Positions 7,412 through 15,836 of a DNA stretch of 38,064 bases are shown here, one piece after another. The notes beneath the pieces were generated by a model. It did no database searches and had not been told where the DNA came from. It saw only the letters and a list, made by a program, of their open reading frames with translations. How positions within the stretch are numbered: position 1 is the stretch's first letter; each line of letters starts with the position of its first letter. The stretch comes from Bacteroidia bacterium. Its GTDB lineage: Bacteria > Bacteroidota > Bacteroidia > Chitinophagales > Saprospiraceae. A program made the translations under genes and the position numbers. The stretch is from positions 1 to 38,064 of the forward strand of contig JAUIEA010000021.1 in NCBI GenBank assembly GCA_030429045.1, in the 5' to 3' direction.

Positions 7412-10400
7412 ATGCGCCACATCCCCTTTATCGGAACACTCATCGTGTTCCTCCTTGCGGCCATTGTGCCCAAGACCAGCCACGCCCAATGTACCCTCCA
7501 GTGTCTTTCCGGCCCTGTAGATATCCCATTGGACAACACCTGTTCTGCAACCGTTGATCCGGCTGCACTCATTGTCAATAACCCGGATTGTAATCCCCTG
7601 GATCTGGAATTGGCCGATGAATCCGGTTTTCCGTTTCCCGGAAATACACTGGGATTCAATCAGTTGTATAAACTGTATACAGCCCGGATCACCTTCAATG
7701 GACCCCCGTCTCAGACCTGTACGGTCAAGATTCGGGCTGTGGACAACATTGCCCCGACCATTGCTACCAATTGTATGGATGTCACCATTGCCTGCAATGC
7801 CGACACCTCTGTCGCCAATGTCCAGCAGCCCGCATTCAGCGACAACTGCGGCCCACTGGTGGTCACCCGTGCGGATCTTCAGCTGAATGGCTCCTGTCCG
7901 AACGTGCCCTATCGGATCCGGCGGACCTTCACCGCAACCGATCAGGGCGGCAATACCGCCACCTGCTCCCAGACTATCAGTCTGAGTTATCAGCCCCTGA
8001 GTGGAATTATGGCTCCTCCCCAAGTGGTTATTCTGGATTGCCTGGGAAGTCCCTATGATCTGAGCTTGACAGGTCAACCCTTTTTGAATGGCCAGCCGCT
8101 TACCACTGGGGATTATTGCGGCTTTACAGTCGGGTATGTGGATACGAACGATCCCAATCCGCCCGCCAATCCATTGATGATCGGCCGGTTGTGGACGGTG
8201 GAAGACTGCCAGGGGAATACGGCAACCTATCAACAGACCATCACGGTCATTGACAGTGAACCCCCACAGATCACTTGCCCACCTAACCTGACCATATCTG
8301 CATCGCCCAACAATTGCAATGTGGAGACCACCCTGCCCCTGGCAACGGTTGTGGATACCTGTTCGGGACTGGATTTTATAACAGCTACGGCTAACGGCGT
8401 GCCCTTTCCCTATGGCGCACCGCATATTTTCTCTGTCGGTACCCACTTGATCACCTATACGGCCACCGATGTGGTCGGCAATACGGCATCCTGCAACTTC
8501 CAGCTGACTGTGGTGGATAACTCACCACCGATGATTACCTGCAACAATCTGGGCATTGACCTGCTTCCTTCCGGAAGCGTGGACATCCAGGCCGCGATGT
8601 TCCTCTTCACCTTCAATGACAACTGCGGGATCAATACCATCCTGGCGCGGCGGACCGACCAGATCCCCCTGCCACCGTTCGGGACAACGGTCAACTTTAC
8701 CTGCGATGATATCATGAACAATCCCATTCCCGTGACGGTGCAAGTCACGGACCTGGGAGGAAACGCGGTCACCTGTACCGCCCAGATCACCGTCCAGGAC
8801 AAGGTGGCTCCGGTGATCCTCGAATGCCCGAAAGACACCTTCATCGATTGCAATGTGCTCAACCCGGATCTGTCGGTTTACGGGACGGCAACCTTCATCG
8901 ATGCCTGCGGGGTGAGCAATGCCTATACAGAGGATGACCAGCGCAACAAGTGCGGCTCCGGATTGATCATCCGCCAATGGGTGGGCACCGATCCATCCGG
9001 CAATTCCACCGTCTGCGGACAGATCATCGATGTGATCAATGGCAATCCGCTCAGTGATGACCTGATCAACTGGCCGGATGATACCACCTTCTTCGGGTGT
9101 ACGCCGATCGAGTTTCTCCAGGTGGATGAACTCGAGCAACCCTATAAGGAACCGATCGTGGATCTGTCCGTGTGTTCCATCATAGCCATCGGGCACAAGG
9201 ATGAGGTACTGGTGGTTGCGAACCCCGGTTGTTACAAGATCCTGCGGACCTGGACAGTAGTGGATTGCTGTATCTACGATCCGAACAATCCCAGTGCCGG
9301 TGGCATCTTCACCCATGTCCAGCTGCTCAAGGTCATGGACAACGAAAAACCGGTCATCAACTGTCCGCCCACCCTCGAGGTGGCCGCAGATGGCGATTGC
9401 GGGACCTCCTATGTGACGGTGCCCGAACTGGAAGTCACGGATTGTAACCCGAAGGTGAAGATCACCAACAATTCACCCTACTCGGACAAAAAAGGCGCGG
9501 ATGCTTCCGGTACCTACCCCTACGGAAAGACCAAGGTGACCTTCACCGCCAATGATATGTGTGGCAACTTCTCCCACTGTACCCTGGAGATCGTCGTCAC
9601 CGACCTTTCCCCACCGACCCCGATCTGCAAATGGGGGTTGAGTGTCGACCTTGGCTTGTGTGAAGGAGAAATTGTGGCCAAGATCAATGCCTCATTCTTC
9701 AACAACAAGAGTTATGACAACTGCTCCCTGAACGGAGCCCTGACCTTTTCATTCTCCTCCGATGTGACGGATGTGGATACCATGTTCACCTGTGACAACC
9801 TGGATACCAACTATGTCCAGATGTGGGTAACCGATGAGCTGGGGAATCAGGATTACTGCAAGACCTATATCCTTGTCCAGGACAATATGGACCTCTGCCC
9901 GTCGGGGAAACCCACCAAGATCATGGGGTCCATCCTGGCCGAATCCGGAGATCCGATCTCTGGGGCCCAGATCCTGCTGACGGGACCGGTCAGCCAACAG
10001 ACGGTCACCGGTGCAAATGGAAAATACAGCTTCCTTGACCTGCCACCCGGAGGTGACTATCAGGTAACAGCATCCAAGTCGACAGACCCGCTCAAGGGCT
10101 TGAGTACCTATGATCTCCTACTAATCCAGAAGCATCTGCTGGGGGTCAAGCAATTGAATGATCCCATGTCGCAACTGGCAGCGGATGCAAATCTGTCCGG
10201 GGTGATCTCCATCTCTGACGTCATCCTCCTGCGGAAGTGGATCCTCAATCCGAAACCGGATGTAGCGCCCAACAAGGCCTGGCGATTCCTCAATCCGGCT
10301 GTTCCCATGAATCCGTCCAATCCGCTGCTGACACCTGGCCTGGAAATGATCCCCTTACAGGGCGTAACCGGTGAGGTCGACGGAGTGGATCTGACCGCCA

Positions 10401-11176
10401 TCAAGGTGGGGGACATCAATGGCGATGCCTTTGATGATGGATTGTGGAACGAACTGGTCCGGGACGAACAGGACCCATTACTGCTCAGCCTGCTGGATCA
10501 GACCTTCGAAGTGGGAGAACCTGTAGAGGTGGTGGTGCATACCCGGGACTTCCAGAATATCCAGGCCTGGCAGATGGCCCTGGGCTGGGATCCGGCCACC
10601 CTGACCTTTGTCGGGATGCAAACCCTGGCAGACGAATTGAAAATGGATAACGGCAATATCGGCCTGGATGAGGTCGAACAGGGCGTTCTGCGCCTGAGCT
10701 GGTCGGATAGCTATGGCGTCGACCTGCAGGATGGCACAGGAGTATTACACCTTCAGTTCAAGGCAACCCAGGCGGGACGCCTCAGCAATGTGCTTCACCT
10801 GGAAGCAGCAGCAATGCGACCGGAGGTGATCACACCGATGATGGCCTCCTCCGGATCGGCGGACCTGGCCAGGGGAATTGCCCTGGAATGGAGCGATGAG
10901 GAAGTGGTGGATGAGGACCAGGTGGTCCTGTACCAGAACAAGCCCAACCCGTTCCGGGATATGACCATGATCGGATTCCGACTGCCGGAAGCCGCGGATG
11001 TGATCCTCACCCTGCTGGATGTCAGTGGGCAGGTGATCACCCAGTTCCGGGGCAAATACCCTCCGGGCTATCATGAGATCTCCGTTCCCGGAGAGATCCT
11101 GCCGCCCAGCGGTTTGATCTACTATCGGATCGAAGGACCCAACTTCAAAGAAACCCGGAAGATGATCCGGCAATAA
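7412..11176 (+). CDS. Large T9SS-secreted protein with HYR, dockerin-like and cohesin-like domains
   Basis: 1254 residues, with a signal peptide ending in HAQ (residue 26). A long cysteine-rich tandem of HYR/Ig-like modules fills about 30-830. The clearest ones start at DSEPPQITCPP (about 280) and DNEKPVINCPP (about 642), with repeated TATDxxGNTAxC endings. Then come a carboxypeptidase-regulatory-like domain (about 832-890), dockerin-like calcium segments (YDLLLIQKHLLG, ADANLSGVISISDVILLRKW, about 897-945, and GDINGDAFDD near 1000), a cohesin-like beta-sandwich (about 1020-1155) and a type A T9SS sorting domain (YQNKPNPFRDMT to end). It is probably a surface fibre or adhesin; no catalytic domain is seen. 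It is a single-gene unit with a terminator just downstream. The dockerin and cohesin calls are by pattern only. Confidence 0.85.
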   Translation: MRHIPFIGTLIVFLLAAIVPKTSHAQCTLQCLSGPVDIPLDNTCSATVDPAALIVNNPDCNPLDLELADESGFPFPGNTLGFNQLYKLYTARITFNGPPSQTCTVKIRAVDNIAPTIATNCMDVTIACNADTSVANVQQPAFSDNCGPLVVTRADLQLNGSCPNVPYRIRRTFTATDQGGNTATCSQTISLSYQPLSGIMAPPQVVILDCLGSPYDLSLTGQPFLNGQPLTTGDYCGFTVGYVDTNDPNPPANPLMIGRLWTVEDCQGNTATYQQTITVIDSEPPQITCPPNLTISASPNNCNVETTLPLATVVDTCSGLDFITATANGVPFPYGAPHIFSVGTHLITYTATDVVGNTASCNFQLTVVDNSPPMITCNNLGIDLLPSGSVDIQAAMFLFTFNDNCGINTILARRTDQIPLPPFGTTVNFTCDDIMNNPIPVTVQVTDLGGNAVTCTAQITVQDKVAPVILECPKDTFIDCNVLNPDLSVYGTATFIDACGVSNAYTEDDQRNKCGSGLIIRQWVGTDPSGNSTVCGQIIDVINGNPLSDDLINWPDDTTFFGCTPIEFLQVDELEQPYKEPIVDLSVCSIIAIGHKDEVLVVANPGCYKILRTWTVVDCCIYDPNNPSAGGIFTHVQLLKVMDNEKPVINCPPTLEVAADGDCGTSYVTVPELEVTDCNPKVKITNNSPYSDKKGADASGTYPYGKTKVTFTANDMCGNFSHCTLEIVVTDLSPPTPICKWGLSVDLGLCEGEIVAKINASFFNNKSYDNCSLNGALTFSFSSDVTDVDTMFTCDNLDTNYVQMWVTDELGNQDYCKTYILVQDNMDLCPSGKPTKIMGSILAESGDPISGAQILLTGPVSQQTVTGANGKYSFLDLPPGGDYQVTASKSTDPLKGLSTYDLLLIQKHLLGVKQLNDPMSQLAADANLSGVISISDVILLRKWILNPKPDVAPNKAWRFLNPAVPMNPSNPLLTPGLEMIPLQGVTGEVDGVDLTAIKVGDINGDAFDDGLWNELVRDEQDPLLLSLLDQTFEVGEPVEVVVHTRDFQNIQAWQMALGWDPATLTFVGMQTLADELKMDNGNIGLDEVEQGVLRLSWSDSYGVDLQDGTGVLHLQFKATQAGRLSNVLHLEAAAMRPEVITPMMASSGSADLARGIALEWSDEEVVDEDQVVLYQNKPNPFRDMTMIGFRLPEAADVILTLLDVSGQVITQFRGKYPPGYHEISVPGEILPPSGLIYYRIEGPNFKETRKMIRQ

Positions 11177-11203
11177 GATTTTTGTGAACATATCGGCGAA
11201 GAG

Positions 11204-11234
11204 CGGGCTGCCCATGGGCGGCCCGTTCTGTTTT
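11204..11234 (+). terminator. Rho-independent terminator of the 1254-residue protein gene
   Basis: A G/C-rich stem of up to 10 bp (11204-11213 with 11216-11225, one G-T pair) is followed by TTCTGTTTT, 27 bp after the stop codon. Confidence 0.8.
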
Positions 11235-11549
11235 CAGGCCATAGCAAAGGGGCGGGGGAGATAAGCAGAAAGCTGCGCAACCAGCTCGGGCGAAAAAGAC
11301 CAACCTGGCCGGATGATTGATCTACAGCAGACTGGGTCTTCGTGACAGTAGTCCCCGTACCCTCTACGCTCCACTTGAATGCCGATGTTCCTGAGGGGCC
11401 TGGTCTGTATTAGTTTGGCAATCAGCAGGTTATGCGGTATCAAATGTCCTTGAAATCGTGTATCTTTAGAAGGTCGCCTACGGGAAAAAGCGAAAGTTGG
11501 TTACTGGAATGTAGCGGATATAAGAAAGCCGTAGAGCATAAACAGAAAA
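11235..11549. other. Intergenic stretch at the left edge of an AT-rich insert
   Basis: No convincing gene. A minus-strand frame at 11234-11443 (69 codons) has no recognisable domain and no start context. Base composition falls abruptly after about 11450. A weak Bacteroidota-type -7 element, TATCTTTA, lies at 11461-11468 ahead of the lipoprotein gene. The motif GTAGAGC at 11531-11537 is answered by GCTCTAC at 12155-12161, so short inverted repeats flank that gene. Confidence 0.4.
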
Positions 11550-12146
11550 ATGAAAATAGAATTTGGAATATTACTATTTATGATGGCGATTCTATCCTTG
11601 TCTTGTAAGAACAACGAATCCGTTAAGGAACCTAATAGTAAATTCTATGGCTGTAATTTGGAAAATGATAGTATTGTACTATTACGAATTCCAAATTTCA
11701 TGAATTTCCAAGAGCTTTATGATGAAGTTGAGCAAATATCTTGCAGTGGCGGTGTTGCAGGAGTAGAATTAGAAAATGAAGGTATTAGTTCAATTTTGAC
11801 TTTTTCAAATCCTTGTTGGGAAAACTACGCATGCATTCTTATAAGAAGAAGAAATGTGTTTGAAATCATTGATGACTCTATAAACTTTGAAAAGACATAT
11901 CCAATTGACAGCTTGAAATCTTTGCTAAAAAAGCACTATAAAAACCAAGGAACGCTTCCTTATTATTCTGATCATCCAGATAAAGTAATAGTGTCAATAA
12001 AATATGAAACAAATAAATTGGATAAATTACCATCTCTTTTAAACAGGTTGATTAAAGCATATGATAGGGTTGAAAATTCCAAGTGTTTAAATGTGTGGTT
12101 TGATGGGAAACAACCACCACCGCCACCTCCAAATATGAACAAATAA
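11550..12146 (+). CDS. Putative lipoprotein of unknown function (AT-rich gene)
   Basis: 198 residues. The N-terminus MKIEFGILLFMMAILSLSC is a lipoprotein signal with lipobox LSLSC (Cys19), so the protein should be lipid-anchored. The rest has no motif I recognise. Mixed alpha/beta sequence is followed by a proline run (QPPPPPP) and NMNK at the end. The gene is visibly much richer in A+T than the surrounding backbone and uses AT-ending codons, which suggests recent acquisition together with the next gene. It is flanked by the short inverted repeat GTAGAGC/GCTCTAC. Confidence 0.75.
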   Translation: MKIEFGILLFMMAILSLSCKNNESVKEPNSKFYGCNLENDSIVLLRIPNFMNFQELYDEVEQISCSGGVAGVELENEGISSILTFSNPCWENYACILIRRRNVFEIIDDSINFEKTYPIDSLKSLLKKHYKNQGTLPYYSDHPDKVIVSIKYETNKLDKLPSLLNRLIKAYDRVENSKCLNVWFDGKQPPPPPPNMNK

Positions 12147-12184
12147 ATGAATACGCTCTACAGCAATATACATGACGATCATGC

Positions 12185-12234
12185 TCCTAACGTCGCACGC
12201 CGCATGTACTCACCGTCGTTTGCCTCCATTAGGA
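12185..12234. repeat. Short inverted repeat between the two AT-rich genes
   Basis: TCCTAA at 12185-12190 and TTAGGA at 12229-12234 are inverted copies about 38 bp apart around a G/C-rich centre, in otherwise AT-rich DNA. The left arm reads CCTAACG, similar to an attC core site, but the inner arms do not pair well. Confidence 0.4.
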
Positions 12235-12249
12235 ATTAAAAAATTATTA

Positions 12250-13020
12250 ATGATAAAATTCTTCCGTAAAATTCGCCAACGATTGCTGAAGGAAAATCGC
12301 TTTAGCAAGTATTTACTTTATGCCATCGGTGAAATCTTCCTTGTGGTTATCGGAATTTTAATTGCCTTACAGATCAACAACTGGAATGAAAATCAAAAAT
12401 TAAGAGCAGAGGAAATTAAGTTGTTACAAGTTTTCAAGTCAAGTATTGAAGCGGACACAGAGAGAGTGAATGGGGATATGAAGGATTTTGATAAAAGAAA
12501 TGATTACATCAACATTATCCTTCGACATGTAGAAGAAGATTTGCCGCATCATGATTCCATCGATATTTATTTCATGAATTCAACTGCAGTTTGGATGCCT
12601 CGACTCGACCAGGAAGTCTTTGCCACCCTTACCTCTACTGACCTGAATATCATTTCGAATGACACTTTGAAAAGAGAGATCATCTCATATTATTCATTTG
12701 CAAAAAGAAGGTTTGACGTTTTTATTAATCGGTATGCCAATATCATTGAAGATGCCAGTAAGGATATTTTTCCTTCCCGATTCAATGCACTTTGGAACAA
12801 TAGCTGGAATGACCCAGATAAAGAACTGAGTGGAGGGAGGGTGATGATTCCAAACGATTATGAGGCTCTGAAGAATGACAAAGAGTATCTTTATTTTTTA
12901 AGAAGTCAAAAGAATCAGTTGTATTGGTATGTTAGATCCCCTTTGAAAGACGCAAAAAAGCGTGGAGACAAATTATTGGAATCTCTTGAAAAAGAGTTGA
13001 GAAAACTTGAACAAACTTAG
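12250..13020 (+). CDS. DUF6090 family membrane protein
   Basis: 256 residues. The start at ATG 12250 gives the family's standard N-terminus (MIKFFRKIRQRLLKENRFSK) followed by one membrane segment (AIGEIFLVVIGILIALQINN, about 30-48) and NWNEN. The open frame upstream to 12172 is unlike the family. The remainder is helical and charged with no known catalytic residues, and the family's function is unknown. DUF6090 genes are numerous in Bacteroidota and often lie in variable regions. Like its neighbour it is AT-rich. An attC-like hairpin follows its stop codon. Confidence 0.85.
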   Translation: MIKFFRKIRQRLLKENRFSKYLLYAIGEIFLVVIGILIALQINNWNENQKLRAEEIKLLQVFKSSIEADTERVNGDMKDFDKRNDYINIILRHVEEDLPHHDSIDIYFMNSTAVWMPRLDQEVFATLTSTDLNIISNDTLKREIISYYSFAKRRFDVFINRYANIIEDASKDIFPSRFNALWNNSWNDPDKELSGGRVMIPNDYEALKNDKEYLYFLRSQKNQLYWYVRSPLKDAKKRGDKLLESLEKELRKLEQT

Positions 13021-13026
13021 CAGGAG

Positions 13027-13091
13027 GCTAATAAAGCACATAACGCCTATGCTTTCTGAACGTCAGCACGGCTTATGTGTTCCCGTTAGCT
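13027..13091. repeat. attC-like nested hairpin after the AT-rich cassette
   Basis: The outer arms GCTAA (13027-13031) and TTAGC (13086-13090) enclose inner arms CACATAACGCC (13037-13047) and GGCTTATGTG (13070-13079), which pair apart from one extra C. Nested arms with an unpaired base and a CGTTAGC end recall integron attC sites. No integrase is visible in the window, so this is a structural resemblance only. Confidence 0.45.
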
Positions 13092-13266
13092 AAATACCAA
13101 AAAGTACCCACCTTTCGAAAATGCGTACACGGCCGCAGCCCGTCTCTGTACTGATCTTTGCATCAGCAAAATCGAACAGAGATGAATCTCTCCTAACTCC
13201 ATTATACTAATTGCCTTGCCTCCTTCAGCGTGTCATGCCACTAGATATGGCTTTTCATTCCCGTGA

Positions 13267-13935
13267 TTAAAATACCTGGTCCGCCGCAAAAAGACGATCC
13301 ATTCCGGGCATGGAATCCAGGGAGATGGGTATGGCCTGTTCTCGCTGCGATTGCCCTGCACGCCGGGCGGAGGCAATGGGGTAGTCGCCCCGCGAAAAGC
13401 GATAATCCGGGGGTGGAATTTCATGCGACGCCAGTGTTGTAGTCTGTACCCTGTCTTTTTTTCGCGGTCGAGTTGATTGGACGAATGAGGATGGTGCAGA
13501 TGGGGTTTCCATTCGTATGGTATCTACACGAACAATGTCCTGATAAACCGTATCCACCAGGGTGATGACCACCGGATCCTGGGAGTATGCCGTTTTCGAC
13601 GAGGCCCACCACCAGGTCAGGCCTATGGCCAGAAGCACAGTGGCGGCTGTCTGATACAGCGGGACCGGAAGCTGGTAGATATTCTTCTTTTTGGGTAGCC
13701 GAGTCTGTTCCTTATCTACCCTGGCCATGATATGACCGAGGACGGCACTGGAAGGTGCGATGGATTCTCTAATGAATACATCCTGACTACGGGCAACGAC
13801 GGTCCGCAGCCGGGTATAGGCCTCCAGGCTACCCAGCTCCTGGATGACCAATTGCTGTTCATCCTGCGTGAGGGCATGAACGTCCTTGTCTTTGAGGAGT
13901 TGTTCGAGCTGATCGGAGAGTGGATTCGGATTCAT
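13267..13935 (-). CDS. Probable anti-sigma factor, single-pass membrane protein
   Basis: 222 residues from ATG 13935 (MNPNPLSDQLEQLLKDKDVH). That start overlaps the stop of the sigma gene as ATGA, which points to translational coupling and supports the start over the longer frame to 14028. The cytoplasmic part (1-90) is helical with no zinc anti-sigma HxxxCxxC motif. One membrane segment (about 93-112, ATVLLAIGLTWWWASS) is followed by a polar periplasmic tail. The role as a sigma-binding regulator is inferred from position and topology, not from a domain match. Confidence 0.75.
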   Translation of the reverse strand: MNPNPLSDQLEQLLKDKDVHALTQDEQQLVIQELGSLEAYTRLRTVVARSQDVFIRESIAPSSAVLGHIMARVDKEQTRLPKKKNIYQLPVPLYQTAATVLLAIGLTWWWASSKTAYSQDPVVITLVDTVYQDIVRVDTIRMETPSAPSSFVQSTRPRKKDRVQTTTLASHEIPPPDYRFSRGDYPIASARRAGQSQREQAIPISLDSMPGMDRLFAADQVF

Positions 13936-14507
13936 GATGAATGTTTTTCGGGTCTGAAGGTGGTCATGGACGATTCCAGAAAGCGAAGGGTGTAATAGAT
14001 GCGTGATTTGACCGTGCCGACCGCACAATTCTGGATCTCTGCAATTTCTGCCAGCGAGAGGTGTTCCTGATAGCGGAGTAGAAATGCGGTTCGCTTGTCC
14101 GGGGCGATCTCCCGGAGGGTCTGGTCCAGCAAGGAGCGAAACAATTCCTGGTCCAGATCGTCTATCCCGTATCTGGCCTGGGGAGAAGTTGTCATGAGAT
14201 CAACCTGGTCCAGGCTATCCACTTCGCGAAAGGTTCGGTGGCGATGGGCATTTCGGGCCAGATTGGCGGCGATGGTAAAGATCCAGGGGCGGAAGGACCG
14301 GGCCGGATCAAACGCAGAGGCTGAGGTGGCCAGACGGACAAAGACGTCCTGCAACAGATCTTCTGCCCGGGCGCCATCACCATCCATCATGTGGTACAGA
14401 AAACCCATCAGCCGGTCGGCATACCGATGGTAGATCGCCTCCAGGGCGGTGGTGTCACCCTCCTGGAGGCGGATCATCAGGTGCTCGTCAGAGAACGGAT
14501 CGTTCAT
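13932..14507 (-). CDS. ECF-type RNA polymerase sigma factor
   Basis: 191 residues. Sigma-70 region 2 spans about 20-90 (YHRYADRLMGFLYHM, AEDLLQDVFVRL, FRPWIFTIAANLARN) and region 4 about 125-180 (APDKRTAFLLRYQEHLSLAE, then a helix-turn-helix with GTVKSRIYYTL). It directs RNA polymerase to a specific promoter set. It sits between an upstream lipoprotein gene (13-bp gap) and the overlapping anti-sigma-like gene, so all three probably form one transcript with the sigma held in check by its membrane partner. The signal it answers is not visible. Confidence 0.93.
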   Translation of the reverse strand: MNDPFSDEHLMIRLQEGDTTALEAIYHRYADRLMGFLYHMMDGDGARAEDLLQDVFVRLATSASAFDPARSFRPWIFTIAANLARNAHRHRTFREVDSLDQVDLMTTSPQARYGIDDLDQELFRSLLDQTLREIAPDKRTAFLLRYQEHLSLAEIAEIQNCAVGTVKSRIYYTLRFLESSMTTFRPEKHSS

Positions 14508-14520
14508 TCAGTATGCCGGG

Positions 14521-15708
14521 TCAGTTCTTCGATTGATGTTTCTCAAGATAGGCCTCTACTTCCGATTCCCTGTTGGACAGACGCCCTGCCTGCCTGGCCA
14601 GTTCTCGATAGCGGTTGGCGTCAGTGGCCATGCCCGCCTCGGTATAATGTTCAGCTAGGGTCAGGAAAGGAGTAAGGTATACGGCCACGGTGGTCTGGGC
14701 GAGCCCACGCTCATAGGGAAAGGATTCGGTGTAGGGTTGGAATCGCAGGTGGTCCAGGAGCATGCGCAGTTCAATATTCCGGCGAAGCACGGCGATATTG
14801 TCCATTTTTTCCGGCGTATACCGGTTGGCCAGGCCGGTGCACCACAGCTGATCTTCCAGTATATCCAGATGTTTATTCCCCACTGTCAGGGCGATGTAGA
14901 CGGGCCGGTCCTGGTTCATTTGTTCGAGGTGACGGATCATCCAGGATCGTTTTTCTTCCCAGGGGAGTGGATCGAAGGCCTTTTCGATCTCTTCCTGGTT
15001 GAAGCGGATCTGCCGATGATTCATCAGTTTGAGGAAATAACTCCTGTCGGTCATCAATGAGAGGTTGAGCACAGTGACGTCGGGTCGGATCCCCCTGGCG
15101 TGCTGCAACACCCACAGGGGGTAGGTGTCGTTGTCGCCATGGGTGAACAGGATCCCGTCCTGGTCAACGGACTGCAACATATTATAGGCCAGATGCAAGA
15201 GGGAGGGGGCGATGCTGCGTGTGTCATACCATTGGCGGCAATAGTCGGCCATTTGGTCCCATTTTCCTTCCAATGCACATCGGGTGACATACCCACTGTA
15301 GACCTCCGGTCGGGAGGGATCGATGGCATGGGCCTTGTCCAGCCAGGTCCAGGCATCCGGATCCTGGTGGGCATTCCAATTGCGGATATAGCAGTATTCG
15401 AAGGTTTCCGGAATGTGGCGTCCCATTTCCTCGACGACCCTGGCTACTTCTGCCTTGTAGGCGGTATCCCGAAAAATACGGGGGAAGTCCGCATACCGCA
15501 GGGCCTTGTACCGGTTGTACCAGGCGAAGGCATTGTCGGGGTCGGCATCCGTTTGTTTGGTCCAGGCTTCTACCTGCCGGAGGTACCAGTCGTTTTCATG
15601 AACCACTTCGGTGATGGGATGGACCTCTTGCGGGGTGACAGGTTCCTGGGCGTTCGCGTCGCAGGAGTACATCAACAGGGCGAGGCAGATGAGGATGCGT
15701 AGAATCAT
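14521..15708 (-). CDS. Lipoprotein with TPR-like region and DUF2723-like C-terminal segment
   Basis: 395 residues from ATG 15708 ([16 protein letters not shown], lipobox at Cys16). The longer frame to 15837 would overlap the divergent promoter and lacks a signal. The first half has helical TPR-like repeats ([36 protein letters not shown]). Around residues 187-215 the sequence [16 protein letters not shown] ... [12 protein letters not shown] closely resembles a stretch seen in the soluble C-terminal part of DUF2723/TMEM260 proteins, here without their membrane domain. It is the first gene of the sigma/anti-sigma operon, so it may be the sensor or an envelope component of that circuit (inferred). 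Molecular function unknown. Confidence 0.75.
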   Translation of the reverse strand: MILRILICLALLMYSCDANAQEPVTPQEVHPITEVVHENDWYLRQVEAWTKQTDADPDNAFAWYNRYKALRYADFPRIFRDTAYKAEVARVVEEMGRHIPETFEYCYIRNWNAHQDPDAWTWLDKAHAIDPSRPEVYSGYVTRCALEGKWDQMADYCRQWYDTRSIAPSLLHLAYNMLQSVDQDGILFTHGDNDTYPLWVLQHARGIRPDVTVLNLSLMTDRSYFLKLMNHRQIRFNQEEIEKAFDPLPWEEKRSWMIRHLEQMNQDRPVYIALTVGNKHLDILEDQLWCTGLANRYTPEKMDNIAVLRRNIELRMLLDHLRFQPYTESFPYERGLAQTTVAVYLTPFLTLAEHYTEAGMATDANRYRELARQAGRLSNRESEVEAYLEKHQSKN

Positions 15709-15756
15709 GGATCGTTGTTTTGAAGCAGGTACCCCTGAGTTGGGCAGGGGTTCATT

Positions 15757-15764
15757 TATTTTTG
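15757..15764 (+). promoter_or_regulatory. Bacteroidota -7 promoter element for the metalloprotease gene
   Basis: TATTTTTG fits TAnnTTTG exactly. A TTG lies about 15 bp upstream (15740-15742) as a weak -33 element. It is 73 bp before the ATG at 15837 in the 128-bp divergent region. Confidence 0.5.
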
Positions 15765-15836
15765 AATTTTTTTTGCAGCCCCTTTCATTATTCTTCAAAA
15801 TAACGGACATTGATGGTCCCTCCAATTCCCAAACCA

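Noticed and set aside
7382-8446. 354-codon minus-strand frame opposite the 1254-residue protein
   Set aside because: Antisense shadow of a GC-rich secreted protein gene; no start context, no domain.
11234-11443. Small minus-strand gene (69 codons)
   Set aside because: It begins in the terminator of the neighbouring gene, has no recognisable domain and no start context; kept only as intergenic.
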